This document shows positions 53,925 through 63,028 of a stretch of 64,000 bases of DNA, in pieces; the first letter of the stretch is position 1; each line of letters opens with the position of its first letter. Source of the DNA: Pseudoxanthomonas composti (GTDB taxonomy: Bacteria; Pseudomonadota; Gammaproteobacteria; Xanthomonadales; Xanthomonadaceae); the NCBI RefSeq assembly GCF_004122095.1, contig NZ_SAWZ01000003.1, forward strand, positions 382,128-446,127, given 5' to 3'. The position numbers were made by a program, and so were the translations under genes. The notes under the pieces are model-generated. The model had not been told where the DNA came from, ran no database searches, and worked only from the letters and a program-made list of their open reading frames with translations.

Positions 53925-54996
53925 GGCGCTGCTCCCGGGCAATGGCCTCGGCGCGCTGCTTGAGCAACTCCGGCGGCGGATCGGCATACAGGTAATCGAA
54001 CATCGCCTCCACCGGCTGCACCGGCGTGGCCAGATAGGCGTCGACCTCGGCGTCGACCAGGGCGTTGCATTCGGCTTGCCACGCCGCTTCCTGGGTCTGG
54101 TCCCACAGCCCTTGCGCGGTCAGCCAGGTGCGCAGGCGCGGGATCGGGTCGCGCTGCCAGGCGTCCTTGACCTCGGCCTCGTCGCGGTAGCGGCGCGCGT
54201 CGTCGGCGGTGGTGTGGTCGGACAGGCGATAGGTGACGAACTCCAGCACGCTGCCGCCCTGGCCGCTGCGTGCGCGCTCCATGGCGATGCGCATGCCTTC
54301 CAGCACGGCGATCAGGTCGTTGCCGTCCACCTGCAGGCAGAACAGGCCGCCGGCCAGGCCCTTCTGCGCCAGGGTCTGCGCGCCGGTCTGCGCCGCGCGC
54401 GGGACCGAGATCGCCCAGCCGTTGTTGACCACGCCCAGCACCAGCGGCAGCTCGAAGGCGCCTGCGGAATTGAGCGCGGCATAGAAATCGGTCTTGGACG
54501 AGCCGCCATCGCCGCAGGTGCTTACCGCCACCTTGTCCTCGCCGCGCAGCTTGAAGGACAGCGCCGCGCCGGCCGCGTGCAGGCACTGCGTGGAGATCGG
54601 CACCGACCAGGCGAAGTCCTGGCGCGCGCCGGAGAAGTCGTTGCCGCGCTCGTCGCCGCCCCAGTACAGCAGCACCTCGCGCCCACGCACGCCGCGCATG
54701 AACTGCGCGCCGTACTCGCGATAGCTGGGGGCGAACACGTCGTCGGCGCGCATTGAGGCGCCGATGCCGACGTGGGTGGCCTCATGGCCCAGGCAGGAGG
54801 CGTAGGTGCCCAGCTTGCCGGTGCGCTGCAGCGCCACGGCCTTGGTGTCGAAGGTGCGCACGAACAGCATCTGCTTGAACAGCGCCACCAGGCGCGGGTG
54901 ATCCTGTGCGATGGCGGGCAGGCTGGCCCCGACCTGCTGGCCGTCCGGGCCGAGGTACTGGAGATAGTCGATCTGAAATTGTGCGACGGCATTCAT
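53917..54996 (-). CDS. pdhA: 2-oxoacid dehydrogenase E1 alpha subunit
   Basis: 359 residues. Thiamine-diphosphate motif begins GDGGSSKTDFYA at residue 162 and ends NNGWAIS at 191-197. Other pieces: MLFVRTFDTKAVALQRTGKLGTYASCLGHEATHVGIG, YREYGAQFMRG and the phosphorylation-loop-like RLSDHTTADDARRYRD. It matches what is usually named PDH-type E1-alpha (pdhA) in Xanthomonas; a branched-chain (bkd) role is also possible. In this group such complexes matter for branched-chain acyl-CoA supply, including DSF-type signals. No lpd (E3) gene in the window. Confidence 0.9.
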   Translation of the reverse strand: MNAVAQFQIDYLQYLGPDGQQVGASLPAIAQDHPRLVALFKQMLFVRTFDTKAVALQRTGKLGTYASCLGHEATHVGIGASMRADDVFAPSYREYGAQFMRGVRGREVLLYWGGDERGNDFSGARQDFAWSVPISTQCLHAAGAALSFKLRGEDKVAVSTCGDGGSSKTDFYAALNSAGAFELPLVLGVVNNGWAISVPRAAQTGAQTLAQKGLAGGLFCLQVDGNDLIAVLEGMRIAMERARSGQGGSVLEFVTYRLSDHTTADDARRYRDEAEVKDAWQRDPIPRLRTWLTAQGLWDQTQEAAWQAECNALVDAEVDAYLATPVQPVEAMFDYLYADPPPELLKQRAEAIAREQRHG

Positions 54997-55432
54997 GCAG
55001 CAATTCTCGCCCCGAGGGTCAGAAGATCATAGACCTACAGGTTACGGAAGTTGCAATTGAAAGTATCTCGTGCAATGCAGCAGGAGCTTGTTGCTGTGCG
55101 CAAGAGGCAGGCGCAGCGCGGAGGTCGACGGACCGCGCGTGCTTGCGGTGCAGAAGCTCGGCGCATTGCTGCCGATGTCCGCGCACCTGGCCATCTCCGC
55201 ATCTCGTGCCGGCCTGGGCTGCGGCGCGTGGGTCGATGCCGAGGTGGCTGGAGGTCGCCGCATGGGAGGGCCCGCCTGCAGGCGCAGGCTGATGCGCCAT
55301 CGTCTCCGCAGGGTCGCATGCGTGGATGTCGCGCTCGTGTCGCTCCGTTGCGGGGACGGACACCCATCGGCGTGCGTCAATGATGCGATGGCGTGGTGTG
55401 AGACGCTCCACAGGGAGTCATCGGGACAGAAC
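54997..55432. other. Intergenic gap upstream of E1 alpha, no gene seen
   Basis: About 435 bp. Candidate promoter elements on the minus strand: a TTGCAA box (55051-55056) and a TATGAT box (55026-55031), though their 19-bp spacing is long. The rest is GC-rich with several overlapping open frames, none with a recognisable protein, ribosome site or clear codon bias. I see nothing coding. Confidence 0.5.
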
Positions 55433-55433
55433 C

Positions 55434-55554
55434 TGTGGGAGCAGCTTGTGGGAGCGCCTTGTGGGAGCGCCTTGTGGAAGTGCTCTGTGGGGGCGGCTTC
55501 AGCCGCGAAGAGGCTCTCGCGGGAAAGCCCCTTCGCGGCTCAAGCCGCTCCCAC
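55434..55554. repeat. REP/BIME-like hairpin, copy 4, with tandem arm copies
   Basis: Four or five tandem partial arms (GTGGGAGC / CTTGTGGGAGCGC / CTTGTGGAAGTGC) run from 55434, then the full hairpin at 55487-55554: GTGGGGGCGGCTTCAGCCGC ... GCGGCTCAAGCCGCTCCCAC. The reiteration of the arm at one end is not seen in the other copies. Confidence 0.7.
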
Positions 55555-55559
55555 AAAAT

Positions 55560-55680
55560 CTCACAACCGCCTGGAGCTCCTACAAAAGCTCATAACTGCC
55601 TGGGCCTCACACAAAGGCTCCACAGTCGCTTGGGGCGCCCGACAACAGCGCCACAACCGCCTGGGGCTGTCCTGCAACAG
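55560..55680. repeat. Degenerate tandem array of 29-32 bp units
   Basis: Four units in a row at 55560, 55589, 55618 and 55649, with lengths 29, 29, 31 and 32. Consensus begins CTCACAACCGCCTGGGGC and ends CAACAAAG-like; a fifth unit starts (CTCCGC) and runs toward the cheB stop at 55699. The units are too diverged and too short to be a CRISPR array, and no spacers or cas genes are present. Lies 3' of cheB, next to REP copy 4. Confidence 0.7.
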
Positions 55681-55698
55681 CTCCGCGGCTTTGCCCGA

Positions 55699-56772
55699 TC
55701 AGGCGGCGGCGTTGCGCGGCTGGGCAGCCAGCTCCAGCAGGCGCCCGGCGATCTTGTGCAGTGGCAGCACTTCCTGCGCCGCGCCCAGCTTGACCGCGGT
55801 GCCCGGCATGCCCCAGACCACGCTGGTGGCCTCGTCCTGGCAGATCGTGGCCGCGCCGGCCTGGCGCAGCTCCAGCAGGGCGCGGGAGCCGTCATCGCCC
55901 ATGCCGGTGAGCATGGCGACCACGGCATTGGCGCCAGCGGCGCGTTCGACCGACTTGAACATCACTTCCACGCTGGGGCGATGGCGGTTGACCGGGCCGG
56001 CGTCGCTGATGTGGCAGCGCCAGCGGGCGCCATCGCGCACGATCTCCAGGTGGCGGTCGCCCGGCGGCAGGTAGACATGGCCGGGCACGACCATCTCGCC
56101 TTCGGTGGCCTCGCGCACGGCCATGGCCGAATGCCGGTCCAGGCGCTCGACGAAGGGCCGGCTGAAGGCGGCCGGGATGTGCTGGCTGACGACGATGGCC
56201 GGTGCATCCGGCGGCATCATCTCCAGCACCACGCGGATGGCTTCGGTGCCGCCGGCGGAGGCGCCGATGGCGATCAGGCGATCGGTGGTGCGGAACTTCA
56301 GCGGCGCGCTGGCGGCCACCGCCTGCGCCTTGGTGGACTGGGACGGCGTCAGCGCCTGCACGCGCGCCTTGGCCGCGGCCTTGACCTTGGCGATGATCTC
56401 TTCCGAATACGCTTCCAGCCCCTGGCTGACGCCGAGCTTGGGCTTGGTGATGAAATCCACCGCGCCCAGCGCCAGCGCCTGCAGGGTGATGTCCGCGCCC
56501 TGCTCGGTCAGCGAGGAGATCATCACCACCGGCATCGGCCGCAGACGCATCAGGTTCTGCAGGAAGGTCACCCCGTCCATGCGTGGCATTTCCACGTCCA
56601 GGGTGATCACGTCCGGGTTCAGGCGCTTGATCATGTCGCGCGCCATGAACGGGTCGGTGGCGCTGCCGACCACCTCGATGCCGCGGTCGCGCGAGAGGAT
56701 TTCGGTCAGCAGCTGGCGCACCACCGCCGAGTCGTCGACGATCAGCACGCGGCAGGGGGCTTGCAGGCTCAT
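55699..56772 (-). CDS. cheB: Chemotaxis glutamate methylesterase/deamidase
   Basis: 357 residues. Receiver domain with phospho-Asp 59 ([12 protein letters not shown]) and Lys in FITKPKLG; the esterase domain has catalytic Ser 172 in GASAGGTEA, His 198 in SQHIPAAF and Asp 294 in GMGDDG. Removes methyl groups from MCPs and deamidates Gln sites, for adaptation. Its ATG overlaps the cheD stop (ATGA). CheB and CheR here fit the xWxxF tether on the MCP at 59863. Confidence 0.96.
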   Translation of the reverse strand: MSLQAPCRVLIVDDSAVVRQLLTEILSRDRGIEVVGSATDPFMARDMIKRLNPDVITLDVEMPRMDGVTFLQNLMRLRPMPVVMISSLTEQGADITLQALALGAVDFITKPKLGVSQGLEAYSEEIIAKVKAAAKARVQALTPSQSTKAQAVAASAPLKFRTTDRLIAIGASAGGTEAIRVVLEMMPPDAPAIVVSQHIPAAFSRPFVERLDRHSAMAVREATEGEMVVPGHVYLPPGDRHLEIVRDGARWRCHISDAGPVNRHRPSVEVMFKSVERAAGANAVVAMLTGMGDDGSRALLELRQAGAATICQDEATSVVWGMPGTAVKLGAAQEVLPLHKIAGRLLELAAQPRNAAA

Positions 56773-57368
56773 TGGAACAGCTCGATATCGCCGGACACCG
56801 GCGTCCTGGAGAGGTTGGCGCGCACGGCGGTTTCGGCCGCGACCACTTCGGCATCGTGGGCATGCGGCAGGCGCTGCACCATGACCTTGCCGGTCTGCGG
56901 GAAATAGAACACCTTGCGCGGGTGGATGCCGAGCAGATCCTCGGCGACCACGTTGATCTGCTCGTCGCGCAGGTACTTGCGCACGAACTCGGAATTGCGC
57001 GTGCCCACCGGGTTGTGGGTGAAGCCCTTGAGCACGTTGGCGCCGCCGAACACCTTGGCCTCCAGGCGCTTGCGGCTGGCGCCGCGCTTGAGCAGCTCGT
57101 TGATCAGCATTTCCATGGCGTAGCTGCCGTAGCGCGCGGGCGCGCCGTCGCCGCTGTTGCCGTCGGGCAGCATGAAGTGGTTCATGCCGCCGATGCGCAG
57201 GGCCGGGTCGCGGATGCACGCGGCCACGCACGAGCCCAGCACCGTGACCAGGGCGGTGTCGTCATCCACCACCAGGTACTGGGTCGGCATCAGCTTGGCC
57301 GCCTGCATCTGGAAGCGGTGGTCGCGGTAGCGCACGACCTCGTCGGTGCTCAAAGCGGCATAGCTCAT
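56769..57368 (-). CDS. cheD: Chemoreceptor glutamine deamidase
   Basis: 199 residues. Catalytic Cys 47 in [11 protein letters not shown] and His 64 in GGMNHFMLP; further pieces [15 protein letters not shown] and [13 protein letters not shown]. CheD deamidates specific Gln residues of MCPs, and in some bacteria activates CheC; no cheC is seen. ATGA overlap with cheR (at its 5' side) and with cheB. Confidence 0.95.
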   Translation of the reverse strand: MSYAALSTDEVVRYRDHRFQMQAAKLMPTQYLVVDDDTALVTVLGSCVAACIRDPALRIGGMNHFMLPDGNSGDGAPARYGSYAMEMLINELLKRGASRKRLEAKVFGGANVLKGFTHNPVGTRNSEFVRKYLRDEQINVVAEDLLGIHPRKVFYFPQTGKVMVQRLPHAHDAEVVAAETAVRANLSRTPVSGDIELFQ

Positions 57369-58231
57369 CGGCGCGCACCGGCCTGGGCGCGGCGATAGAG
57401 CGTGCGACCGCAGGGCTGGATGATGTCGGCCGCGTGCAGGTAGTTCTCCGAATGCCCGGTGTAGAGCATGGTCTGGTCGTCCATGTGGGTGACCAGTTTG
57501 GTGAGGATGCCGCGCTGGGTCGGCTTGTCGAAATAGATCATCACGTTGCGGCAGAAGATCGCCGAGAACGGGCCGCCGACGTCGTAGCGCGCGTCCAGCA
57601 GGTTGAGCGGACGGAACTCCAGCAGCGCCTGCAGCGCCGGATTGACCCGGCAATAGCCGTCGTTGGCGCCGGTGCCGCGCTGGAAGAAGCGGCGACGCAC
57701 GTCCGCATCCAGGGCCGAGACCCGCTCCAGGGCGTAGACGCCGCGCTTGGCGGTGGCCAGCACGTTGGTGTCGATGTCCGTGGCGATGATGCGCACCGGC
57801 GGCTTCATGGTGCCGAAGGCTTCGCAGGCGGTGATGGCGATGGAGTAGGGCTCCTCGCCGGTGGAGGCCGCGCAGCACCAGATGTCGATGCTGCCGCGTT
57901 CGCGCGCCAGCCCTTCCAGCTGCTTGTGCAGCTGCTCGAAGTGATGCGGCTCGCGGAAGAACGAGGTGAGGTTGGTGGTGAGGGCGTTGGTGAAGGCCTC
58001 CCACTCGGCGCCGCCGTTGCGCTCCAGCGCATCCAGGTAGTCGCGGAAGCTGGGCACGTTGAGCGCGCGCAGGCGCCGTGAGAGCCGGCCGTAGACCATG
58101 TCGCGCTTGCCCGGCGCCAGGGCGATGCCGGCACGGGCCCGGATGAGCGCACAGACCCGCTGGAAGTCGTGGTCGCTGAATTCGAATTCGCGATCGTCCG
58201 AGGGCGGGTGGGGCAGCGTCGAAGCGGTCAT
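57365..58231 (-). CDS. cheR: Chemotaxis protein methyltransferase
   Basis: 288 residues. N-terminal helical domain that binds the receptor tether ([37 protein letters not shown]), then SAM-binding: [31 protein letters not shown] and [12 protein letters not shown]. The C-terminus TGHSENYL is typical. The beta-subdomain between ATDID and FCRN is present, so it should bind xWxxF tethers. ATG 58231 is chosen; a GTG at 58240 is in frame. ATGA overlap with cheD. Confidence 0.95.
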   Translation of the reverse strand: MTASTLPHPPSDDREFEFSDHDFQRVCALIRARAGIALAPGKRDMVYGRLSRRLRALNVPSFRDYLDALERNGGAEWEAFTNALTTNLTSFFREPHHFEQLHKQLEGLARERGSIDIWCCAASTGEEPYSIAITACEAFGTMKPPVRIIATDIDTNVLATAKRGVYALERVSALDADVRRRFFQRGTGANDGYCRVNPALQALLEFRPLNLLDARYDVGGPFSAIFCRNVMIYFDKPTQRGILTKLVTHMDDQTMLYTGHSENYLHAADIIQPCGRTLYRRAQAGARR

Positions 58232-58324
58232 TCGGGACACTTCAGATCAGGGCCGGCGAAAGGCTTCACCGGCGGGCAGGGATGCAACATGTCGGACCGA
58301 CGCGAGGGGCCCGGACGCCTGGCT

Positions 58325-58804
58325 TCAGGCCGCTTCCAGCGCGCTGGACTGGCCGATGTCGGCGTAGTTCAGCAGGGTCTCGATATCCAGCAGGATCAGC
58401 ATGCGCTCGTCCAGGGTGCCGATGCCGGAAATGAAGCGGGTATCGACCGCCGCGCCGAACTCAGGGGTTCCGCGGATCTGCTCGGGGGCCAGCGGCACCA
58501 CGTCGGACACGCTGTCCACCACGATGCCGACCACGCGGTCTTCCACGTTGAGCACGATCATCACGGTGAAGCCGTCGTAGCGGGCCTCCTTCATGCGCAG
58601 CTTCAGGCGCAGGTCGATCACCGGCACGATGGTGCCGCGCAGGTTGATCACGCCCTTGATGTACTCCGGCGCGTCGGGGACCTTGGTCACCGCGTCGTAG
58701 CCGCGGATCTCCTGGACCTTGAGGATGTCCACACCGTAGTGCTCCTCGCCCAGGGTGAAGGACAGGAACTCTCCGGCGATCGGCTGGGACTGCGTGTTGC
58801 TCAT
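58325..58804 (-). CDS. cheW: Chemotaxis coupling protein CheW
   Basis: 159 residues, two SH3-like beta-barrels: FLSFTLGEEHYGVDILKVQEI, then RGTIVPVIDLRLKL, with the hinge NLRG and the second barrel VVGIVVDSVSDVV and the final MLILLDIETLL. Joins MCPs to CheA. Start 58804; stop 93 bp before cheR. In the neighbourhood the CheA partner is missing. Confidence 0.95.
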   Translation of the reverse strand: MSNTQSQPIAGEFLSFTLGEEHYGVDILKVQEIRGYDAVTKVPDAPEYIKGVINLRGTIVPVIDLRLKLRMKEARYDGFTVMIVLNVEDRVVGIVVDSVSDVVPLAPEQIRGTPEFGAAVDTRFISGIGTLDERMLILLDIETLLNYADIGQSSALEAA

Positions 58805-58878
58805 GGATGACTCCTGGCGGCAGGAAGGACGTGGATGGAATGCTCGTCCTGTAGATCGGCCGGGGCCTTGGCAACTTT

Positions 58879-58978
58879 AGGAGTGAGTGGAGAGGAGTGA
58901 GAAGTGAGTCAAGTCAACGCCACCGGCGGTCGGGCGCCCGCTTCCCTCACTCCTCACTCCTCTGCGCTCACTCCTGGC
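58879..58978. repeat. Inverted pair of GAGTGAG repeats (copies 4 and 5)
   Basis: Copy 4 (58879-58910, AGGAGTGAGTGGAGAGGAGT...) points one way and copy 5 (58944-58978, ...CTCACTCCTCACTCCTC...) the other, with about 35 bp between. The two could pair over about 30 bp with few mismatches, giving a long stem-loop in the ycgR-cheW gap. Copy 5 abuts the stop codon of the ycgR-type gene at 58980. Confidence 0.78.
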
Positions 58979-58979
58979 T

Positions 58980-59765
58980 TCAAAGCTCGCGCTCCCGGGC
59001 ATTCCGCGCGCGCTCGGTGCGGAAGATGTAGTTCAGGACCTGGTTTTCCAGGTTGAAGGGCAGGTCCACGAAGCGGCAGCCCGAGCGCATGATGGCGTGG
59101 CCGGGGCGCTGCTCCAGCTTGGAGACGTAGCAGACCTCCAGCGTGACCGGGATCTTGCCGACCTCGGGCAGGCGCAGCTCGCAGCGTTCGAAGCGCTTCT
59201 TCGGGTGGAAGGCGCTGTGGTTGTCCGGCAGCATGAGGGCCACGCCGCCGCCGCTGATGTCCAGCACGCGCAGGTCCATGGACACGGCCGGCAGGCCGGC
59301 ACCGGCGGAGACCGGCACGGTGCACACCACCTGGTGCGAGGCCGGGATGGCCAGGCGGAACAGCTCGCGGCGCTGCAGGCGCACCATCCACTCGGGCATG
59401 GGCGCCTGGAAGGCCGGGCGGCCCTCGTTCTCGACCAGCTCCAGGTCGTGCAGGCGGAACTGGATGCGGACGCGGTCCAGCTGCGACACGCACATCAGGT
59501 AGTCGGCCTGCAGTACCCGCTGGTTCACCACGTCCGAGTGGTTGCCGTCGATCAGCACGGTGTCGTCGTCGTACAGCTCCAGCAGCGCAGTGGGCGAGTT
59601 CAGGCCGCCGGGCATCAGGTGCGCGCTGATCAGGGCGCGGGCATCGATCAGGGACTGCACCAGCCAGCGCACCTCACGTGGATCGTGCAGGGTGTACTGC
59701 TCCTCGTCCTCGGCCGACAGGACGGCGGGCGCTTCGGCGACGGGCTGGTCGGGCTCGGACATCAT
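58980..59765 (-). CDS. ycgR: YcgR-type flagellar brake protein (PilZ domain)
   Basis: 261 residues. N-terminal YcgR domain (TLHDPREVRWLVQSLIDARALISAHL, TVLIDGNHSD, DRVRIQFRLHDLELV), then the PilZ c-di-GMP site: R-x-x-x-R in RRELFRL (residues ~133-139) and D-x-S-x-x-G in LDISGGGVAL. When c-di-GMP binds, YcgR slows the flagellar motor. Here it sits in the che region; the diguanylate cyclase at 3747 is a possible source of ligand but is far away. Confidence 0.9.
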   Translation of the reverse strand: MMSEPDQPVAEAPAVLSAEDEEQYTLHDPREVRWLVQSLIDARALISAHLMPGGLNSPTALLELYDDDTVLIDGNHSDVVNQRVLQADYLMCVSQLDRVRIQFRLHDLELVENEGRPAFQAPMPEWMVRLQRRELFRLAIPASHQVVCTVPVSAGAGLPAVSMDLRVLDISGGGVALMLPDNHSAFHPKKRFERCELRLPEVGKIPVTLEVCYVSKLEQRPGHAIMRSGCRFVDLPFNLENQVLNYIFRTERARNAREREL

Positions 59766-59862
59766 GGATGGGAAAACGAGGGCGTTGAGGGAAAAGTATC
59801 GGCCATGTGGCCGTGTTCTGAAACACGGCCGTCATCTCCCCACCCGGCAGTCCCGCCGATGC

Positions 59863-62127
59863 TCAGAACTCGGCCCAGCTGGCATCGGGCTGGGTCGGCA
59901 CCAGCGCCAGTGCCGGCGCGGGCTTGCGCGTGGCGGGCTTGCGCGGCGGGCCGGACCGGCCAGGCGCCGCGGCCGGCGCGGCGTGGTCCGCATGGGCCTG
60001 CGCCAGCCGGAACACCGAGACCGCCTCCACCAGTTGCGCGGCCTGGTCCTCCATCGAGCGCGCCGCGGCCGAGGCCTCCTCCACCAGGGCGGCGTTCTGC
60101 TGGGTGCCCTCGTCCATGTGCATGACTGCCTGGTTGATCTGGTCGATGCCGGCGGCCTGCTGGGCCGAGGCGTCGGCGATCTCGCCCATGATGCGGGTCA
60201 CGCCCTGCACCGAGCCGACGATCTGCTCCATGGTGCGGCCGGCTTCGCTGGCCAGGGCCGAGCCGTTGCCGATGCGCGAGACCGAGTCCTCGATCAGGCC
60301 CTTGATCTCCTTGGCGGCGTTGGCGCTGCGCTGGGCCAGGGCACGGACCTCACTGGCGACCACGGCAAAGCCGCGGCCCTGTTCGCCGGCGCGCGCGGCT
60401 TCCACGGCGGCGTTGAGCGCCAGGATGTTGGTCTGGAAGGCGATGCCGTCGATCACCGAGATGATCTCGCCGATCTTGTGCGAGGACTGGGCGATCTCGG
60501 CCATGGTGGCCACCACCTGGCCCACCACGCCGCCGCCGCGGGTGGCGACCGTGGCCGCATCGTGGGCCAGCTGGTTGGCGCGCTGGGCATGCTCGGCGCT
60601 GGCCTTGACCGTGGAGGTGAGCTCATCCATGGAGGCGGCCGTTTCCTCCAGGTTGGCGGCCTGCTGTTCGGTGCGCTGGGACAGGTCGTTGTTGCCGGCC
60701 GCGATTTCCGTGGCGGCGATGTTGATGGTGCCGGCCGACTGCTGAATGCGGCCGACGATGCCCGCCAGCTGCGCCGCGGTCGCGTTGGCGTCGTCGCGGA
60801 TGCGGGCGAACACGCCCTGGTAGTCGCCCTGCATGCGCGCGGTCAGATCGCCTCGTGCCAGTGCGGACAGCAGCGCGGAGATCTCTTCCAGGCTGGTGGC
60901 GTTGCGGTCCAGCAGAGCGTTGATGCGCTGGGCCAGCTGCAGCAGGAAGCCCTGCTTGTCGGCGACCGGCACGCGCCCGGACAGGTCGCCGGCGGCGGCC
61001 GCTTCCATCACCCGCGCGATTTCCTCTTCCACCTGCAGCTCGGCGGTCAGGTTGGCCCATTCCACCACGTAGCCCTGGCGCTGGCCGTCCTCGCCCAGCA
61101 CCGGGTTGACGATCAGCCGCATGACCTGGCCGCCCACGCGGATCTGCGCGCGGTGGGTGCCCTGCAGGCGCGCCAGCATGGTGGCCTGGTGCTCGGGGTT
61201 GCGGTGGAACAGGTCGATGTTGCGGCCGAGCAGGGTGGCCGCATCGAAGGACGGGATGTCCCGCCGCAGGTCGTCCTGCGCCTGGGCCAGCATGGCCGTC
61301 AGCGGCTTGTTGACGTAGACGATGTTGCGCTCGGCGTCGGCGATCATCACGTTGGTGGTGACGCTGTCCAGGGCGGTGCGGATGCGCAGGTTGTCGCGGC
61401 TCATGCGCAGGTCGGCATCGTGACGCGCCAGCAGGGCGCCGTTGGTGGCCACCAGCGCCTGTGCCAGCGACCCCTCTGGAAAACGCATGCGCGCGATGTG
61501 GGCCGGCAGGGCTTCGTCGCGGGTCATGGCCTGGGCCAACTGGGTCAGCTCCGCCGGGTCGTGGCCCAGCAGGACCAGCTCGCGCCGCATCTGCACCGCC
61601 ATGACCACCAGCACCGCCGACTCGGCCACCACATAGGCCGCGTGCATCAGCAGCACGCCGATGCCGGTGCCGGGCAGGAAGGCCATGACCGGCAGACCCG
61701 CATGCTGCATGAAGAAGAACGCGACGTGATGCACGGCGATGGCGCCGGCAGCGACCACGATGGGCAGCCAGTCGCGGTAGTACAGCAGCGTGGCGATCAG
61801 CACGATGACGCCGAAGTGGGTCTCGATCATGCCGCCGGACTGGTGGATCAGCGCCGCGGCCAGCACCATCAGCCCCAAGGCCACGGTGCAGCGCGACAGG
61901 CGTGTGCCGGGAAACAGACGGGTCTGCACGGCCACCAGCGCCAGGCTGGGCAGGGCCACGGCAAGGAAGGCGGTCCACCCGCGGCCGCTCAGCGCCAGCA
62001 GCGCCGAGACCGCGGTCAGGACGCCGGCGACCAGCACCAGCAGGCGGTCGGCGCCAGCGGCGAGGCGCTGCAGGTAGGCATAGTGTTCTCGACCGATCAG
62101 GCGGTCGGCATCAGGGGCGACGGTCAT
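59863..62127 (-). CDS. Methyl-accepting chemotaxis protein with xWxxF tether
   Basis: 754 residues. N-terminal MASE-like region with about six membrane helices ([101 protein letters not shown]), a PAS domain at about 250-350 ([21 protein letters not shown]), HAMP-like segments, and the long MCP hairpin with EGEQGRGF-type tip sequence ([31 protein letters not shown]). It ends SWAEF, which fits the CheR/CheB pentapeptide tether x-W-x-x-F. ATGA overlap with the upstream DUF6436-like gene. Confidence 0.93.
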   Translation of the reverse strand: MTVAPDADRLIGREHYAYLQRLAAGADRLLVLVAGVLTAVSALLALSGRGWTAFLAVALPSLALVAVQTRLFPGTRLSRCTVALGLMVLAAALIHQSGGMIETHFGVIVLIATLLYYRDWLPIVVAAGAIAVHHVAFFFMQHAGLPVMAFLPGTGIGVLLMHAAYVVAESAVLVVMAVQMRRELVLLGHDPAELTQLAQAMTRDEALPAHIARMRFPEGSLAQALVATNGALLARHDADLRMSRDNLRIRTALDSVTTNVMIADAERNIVYVNKPLTAMLAQAQDDLRRDIPSFDAATLLGRNIDLFHRNPEHQATMLARLQGTHRAQIRVGGQVMRLIVNPVLGEDGQRQGYVVEWANLTAELQVEEEIARVMEAAAAGDLSGRVPVADKQGFLLQLAQRINALLDRNATSLEEISALLSALARGDLTARMQGDYQGVFARIRDDANATAAQLAGIVGRIQQSAGTINIAATEIAAGNNDLSQRTEQQAANLEETAASMDELTSTVKASAEHAQRANQLAHDAATVATRGGGVVGQVVATMAEIAQSSHKIGEIISVIDGIAFQTNILALNAAVEAARAGEQGRGFAVVASEVRALAQRSANAAKEIKGLIEDSVSRIGNGSALASEAGRTMEQIVGSVQGVTRIMGEIADASAQQAAGIDQINQAVMHMDEGTQQNAALVEEASAAARSMEDQAAQLVEAVSVFRLAQAHADHAAPAAAPGRSGPPRKPATRKPAPALALVPTQPDASWAEF

Positions 62128-62669
62128 GTGGCATTGGCCTCGGAACAGGGGCAGGGGGCGGGGGAAAGAAAGGGCGGTCGGTCCGATGCCAGGACCGACG
62201 CAATGAGGGGGCCAGCGGGCACACCCTGACGCCCGCAGCCGGTGGCGATGTCCAGCGGGCCGGCATAACGCAGGGCGCCGCTGGCGTCGAAGACCACCAG
62301 CGCGAAAGGCAGGGCGGTGGACGGGATGGCCTGCGTGCGGACCTGGATCGCCTGGCCTTGCAGGGCCGCGCGTAGCGCGGTGTCATCGCCCTGGGTGCTG
62401 CAGCGGCAGTGTCCGCCTTGCAGGAACACGGCCGTGGCCTGGCCGGGTTGGCCCGGCGTGGCCCCGAGCTTGCGCAGGTGCAGGGTGATCTCCGCCGCAT
62501 CCAGCCCGGCCGCCACGACGGGTGTGCGTTGCAGCGCGGCCAGCGATGGCAGGATCCAGCCCAGCCACAGCGCAAGCAGGGCCAGCCCGATCCAGGCGGG
62601 GCGGGGGCGGTGCACAGCGGCGGGCGCGTCGACGACGGTCACGGCATGGCGGCGGGGATGGATGTTCAT
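62124..62669 (-). CDS. DUF6436-like membrane-anchored cysteine protein
   Basis: 181 residues. One membrane helix at about 26-46 ([21 protein letters not shown]) after a short basic cytosolic N-terminus, then a periplasmic thioredoxin-like domain with C-R-C at 88-90 ([11 protein letters not shown]), a Cys at 145 in IATGCGRQG and a C-terminal C-P-C at 173-175. Resembles the DUF6436 thioredoxin-like family, but the usual C-P-C centre is C-R-C, so redox activity is not assured. Its stop overlaps the MCP start (ATGA), so it is made together with that receptor. An ATG at 62675 is also possible. Confidence 0.72.
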   Translation of the reverse strand: MNIHPRRHAVTVVDAPAAVHRPRPAWIGLALLALWLGWILPSLAALQRTPVVAAGLDAAEITLHLRKLGATPGQPGQATAVFLQGGHCRCSTQGDDTALRAALQGQAIQVRTQAIPSTALPFALVVFDASGALRYAGPLDIATGCGRQGVPAGPLIASVLASDRPPFLSPAPCPCSEANAT

Positions 62670-62793
62670 CCACATAACGGCGTCGTGAAGATGGGCTTGA
62701 CGGCCGAAGCCGGAAACCGGAGTTCCCATCCCAGTTCTTGCGCGGGCACCGGCCAGCGAGACGGCACGGTCCGAAGGGCGTTATCCACCCCCG

Positions 62794-62914
62794 TAGGGTG
62801 GACAACGCGAAGCTTGTCCACCAATGCAGGTGGTGGTGGGTGAGGGCTGCGCGGGCCGTGCGCACGCGGTCGGGTTGGCGGCGGTGGTGGATGGAAGAGC
62901 GCCATCCACCCTAC
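62794..62914. repeat. 121-bp direct repeat, copy A (two hairpins)
   Basis: TAGGGTGGACAACGCGAAGC at one end and CCACCCTAC at the other. Inside are two hairpins: GGTGGACAA...TTGTCCACC near the start and GGTGGATGG...CCATCCACC near the end. Copy B at 63029 has the same length and only two differences by eye. Confidence 0.8.
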
Positions 62915-62934
62915 GGCTGCTTCAGCATGTAGTA

Positions 62935-63014
62935 GCCGATTTATCGGCGAAGGGGCTTGCTCGGGAAAGCCACTTCGCGGCTGATGGCCCCAGGCCACCT
63001 GGAGCCGCTCCCAC
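62935..63014. repeat. REP/BIME-like hairpin, copy 5
   Basis: Diverged form: left arm CGATTTATCGGCGAAGGGG, right arm CTTCGCGGCTGATGGC and GAGCCGCTCCCAC. It lies between the two 121-bp repeats, so the order here is repeat A, REP, repeat B. The 590-bp gap 62670-63259 otherwise has no gene. Confidence 0.55.
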
Positions 63015-63028
63015 GCGGACCGATGGCA

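Noticed and set aside
50945..54996. Firm assignment of the dehydrogenase to branched-chain oxoacids (bkd)
   Set aside because: The E1-alpha resembles what is called pdhA in Xanthomonas, and no branched-chain-specific marker gene or E3 is adjacent, so substrate was left open.
55019..55411. Open frame of 130 residues upstream of E1 alpha
   Set aside because: No recognisable protein, no ribosome site, overlaps several equally plausible frames in both directions; likely non-coding.
55560..55680. Possible CRISPR array beside cheB
   Set aside because: The repeat units follow each other without unique spacers, are degenerate, and no cas genes are present.
59542..62229. Long plus-strand open frame over the MCP
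   Set aside because: Shadow of the MCP; no plausible domain, low-complexity His/Gln/Gly.
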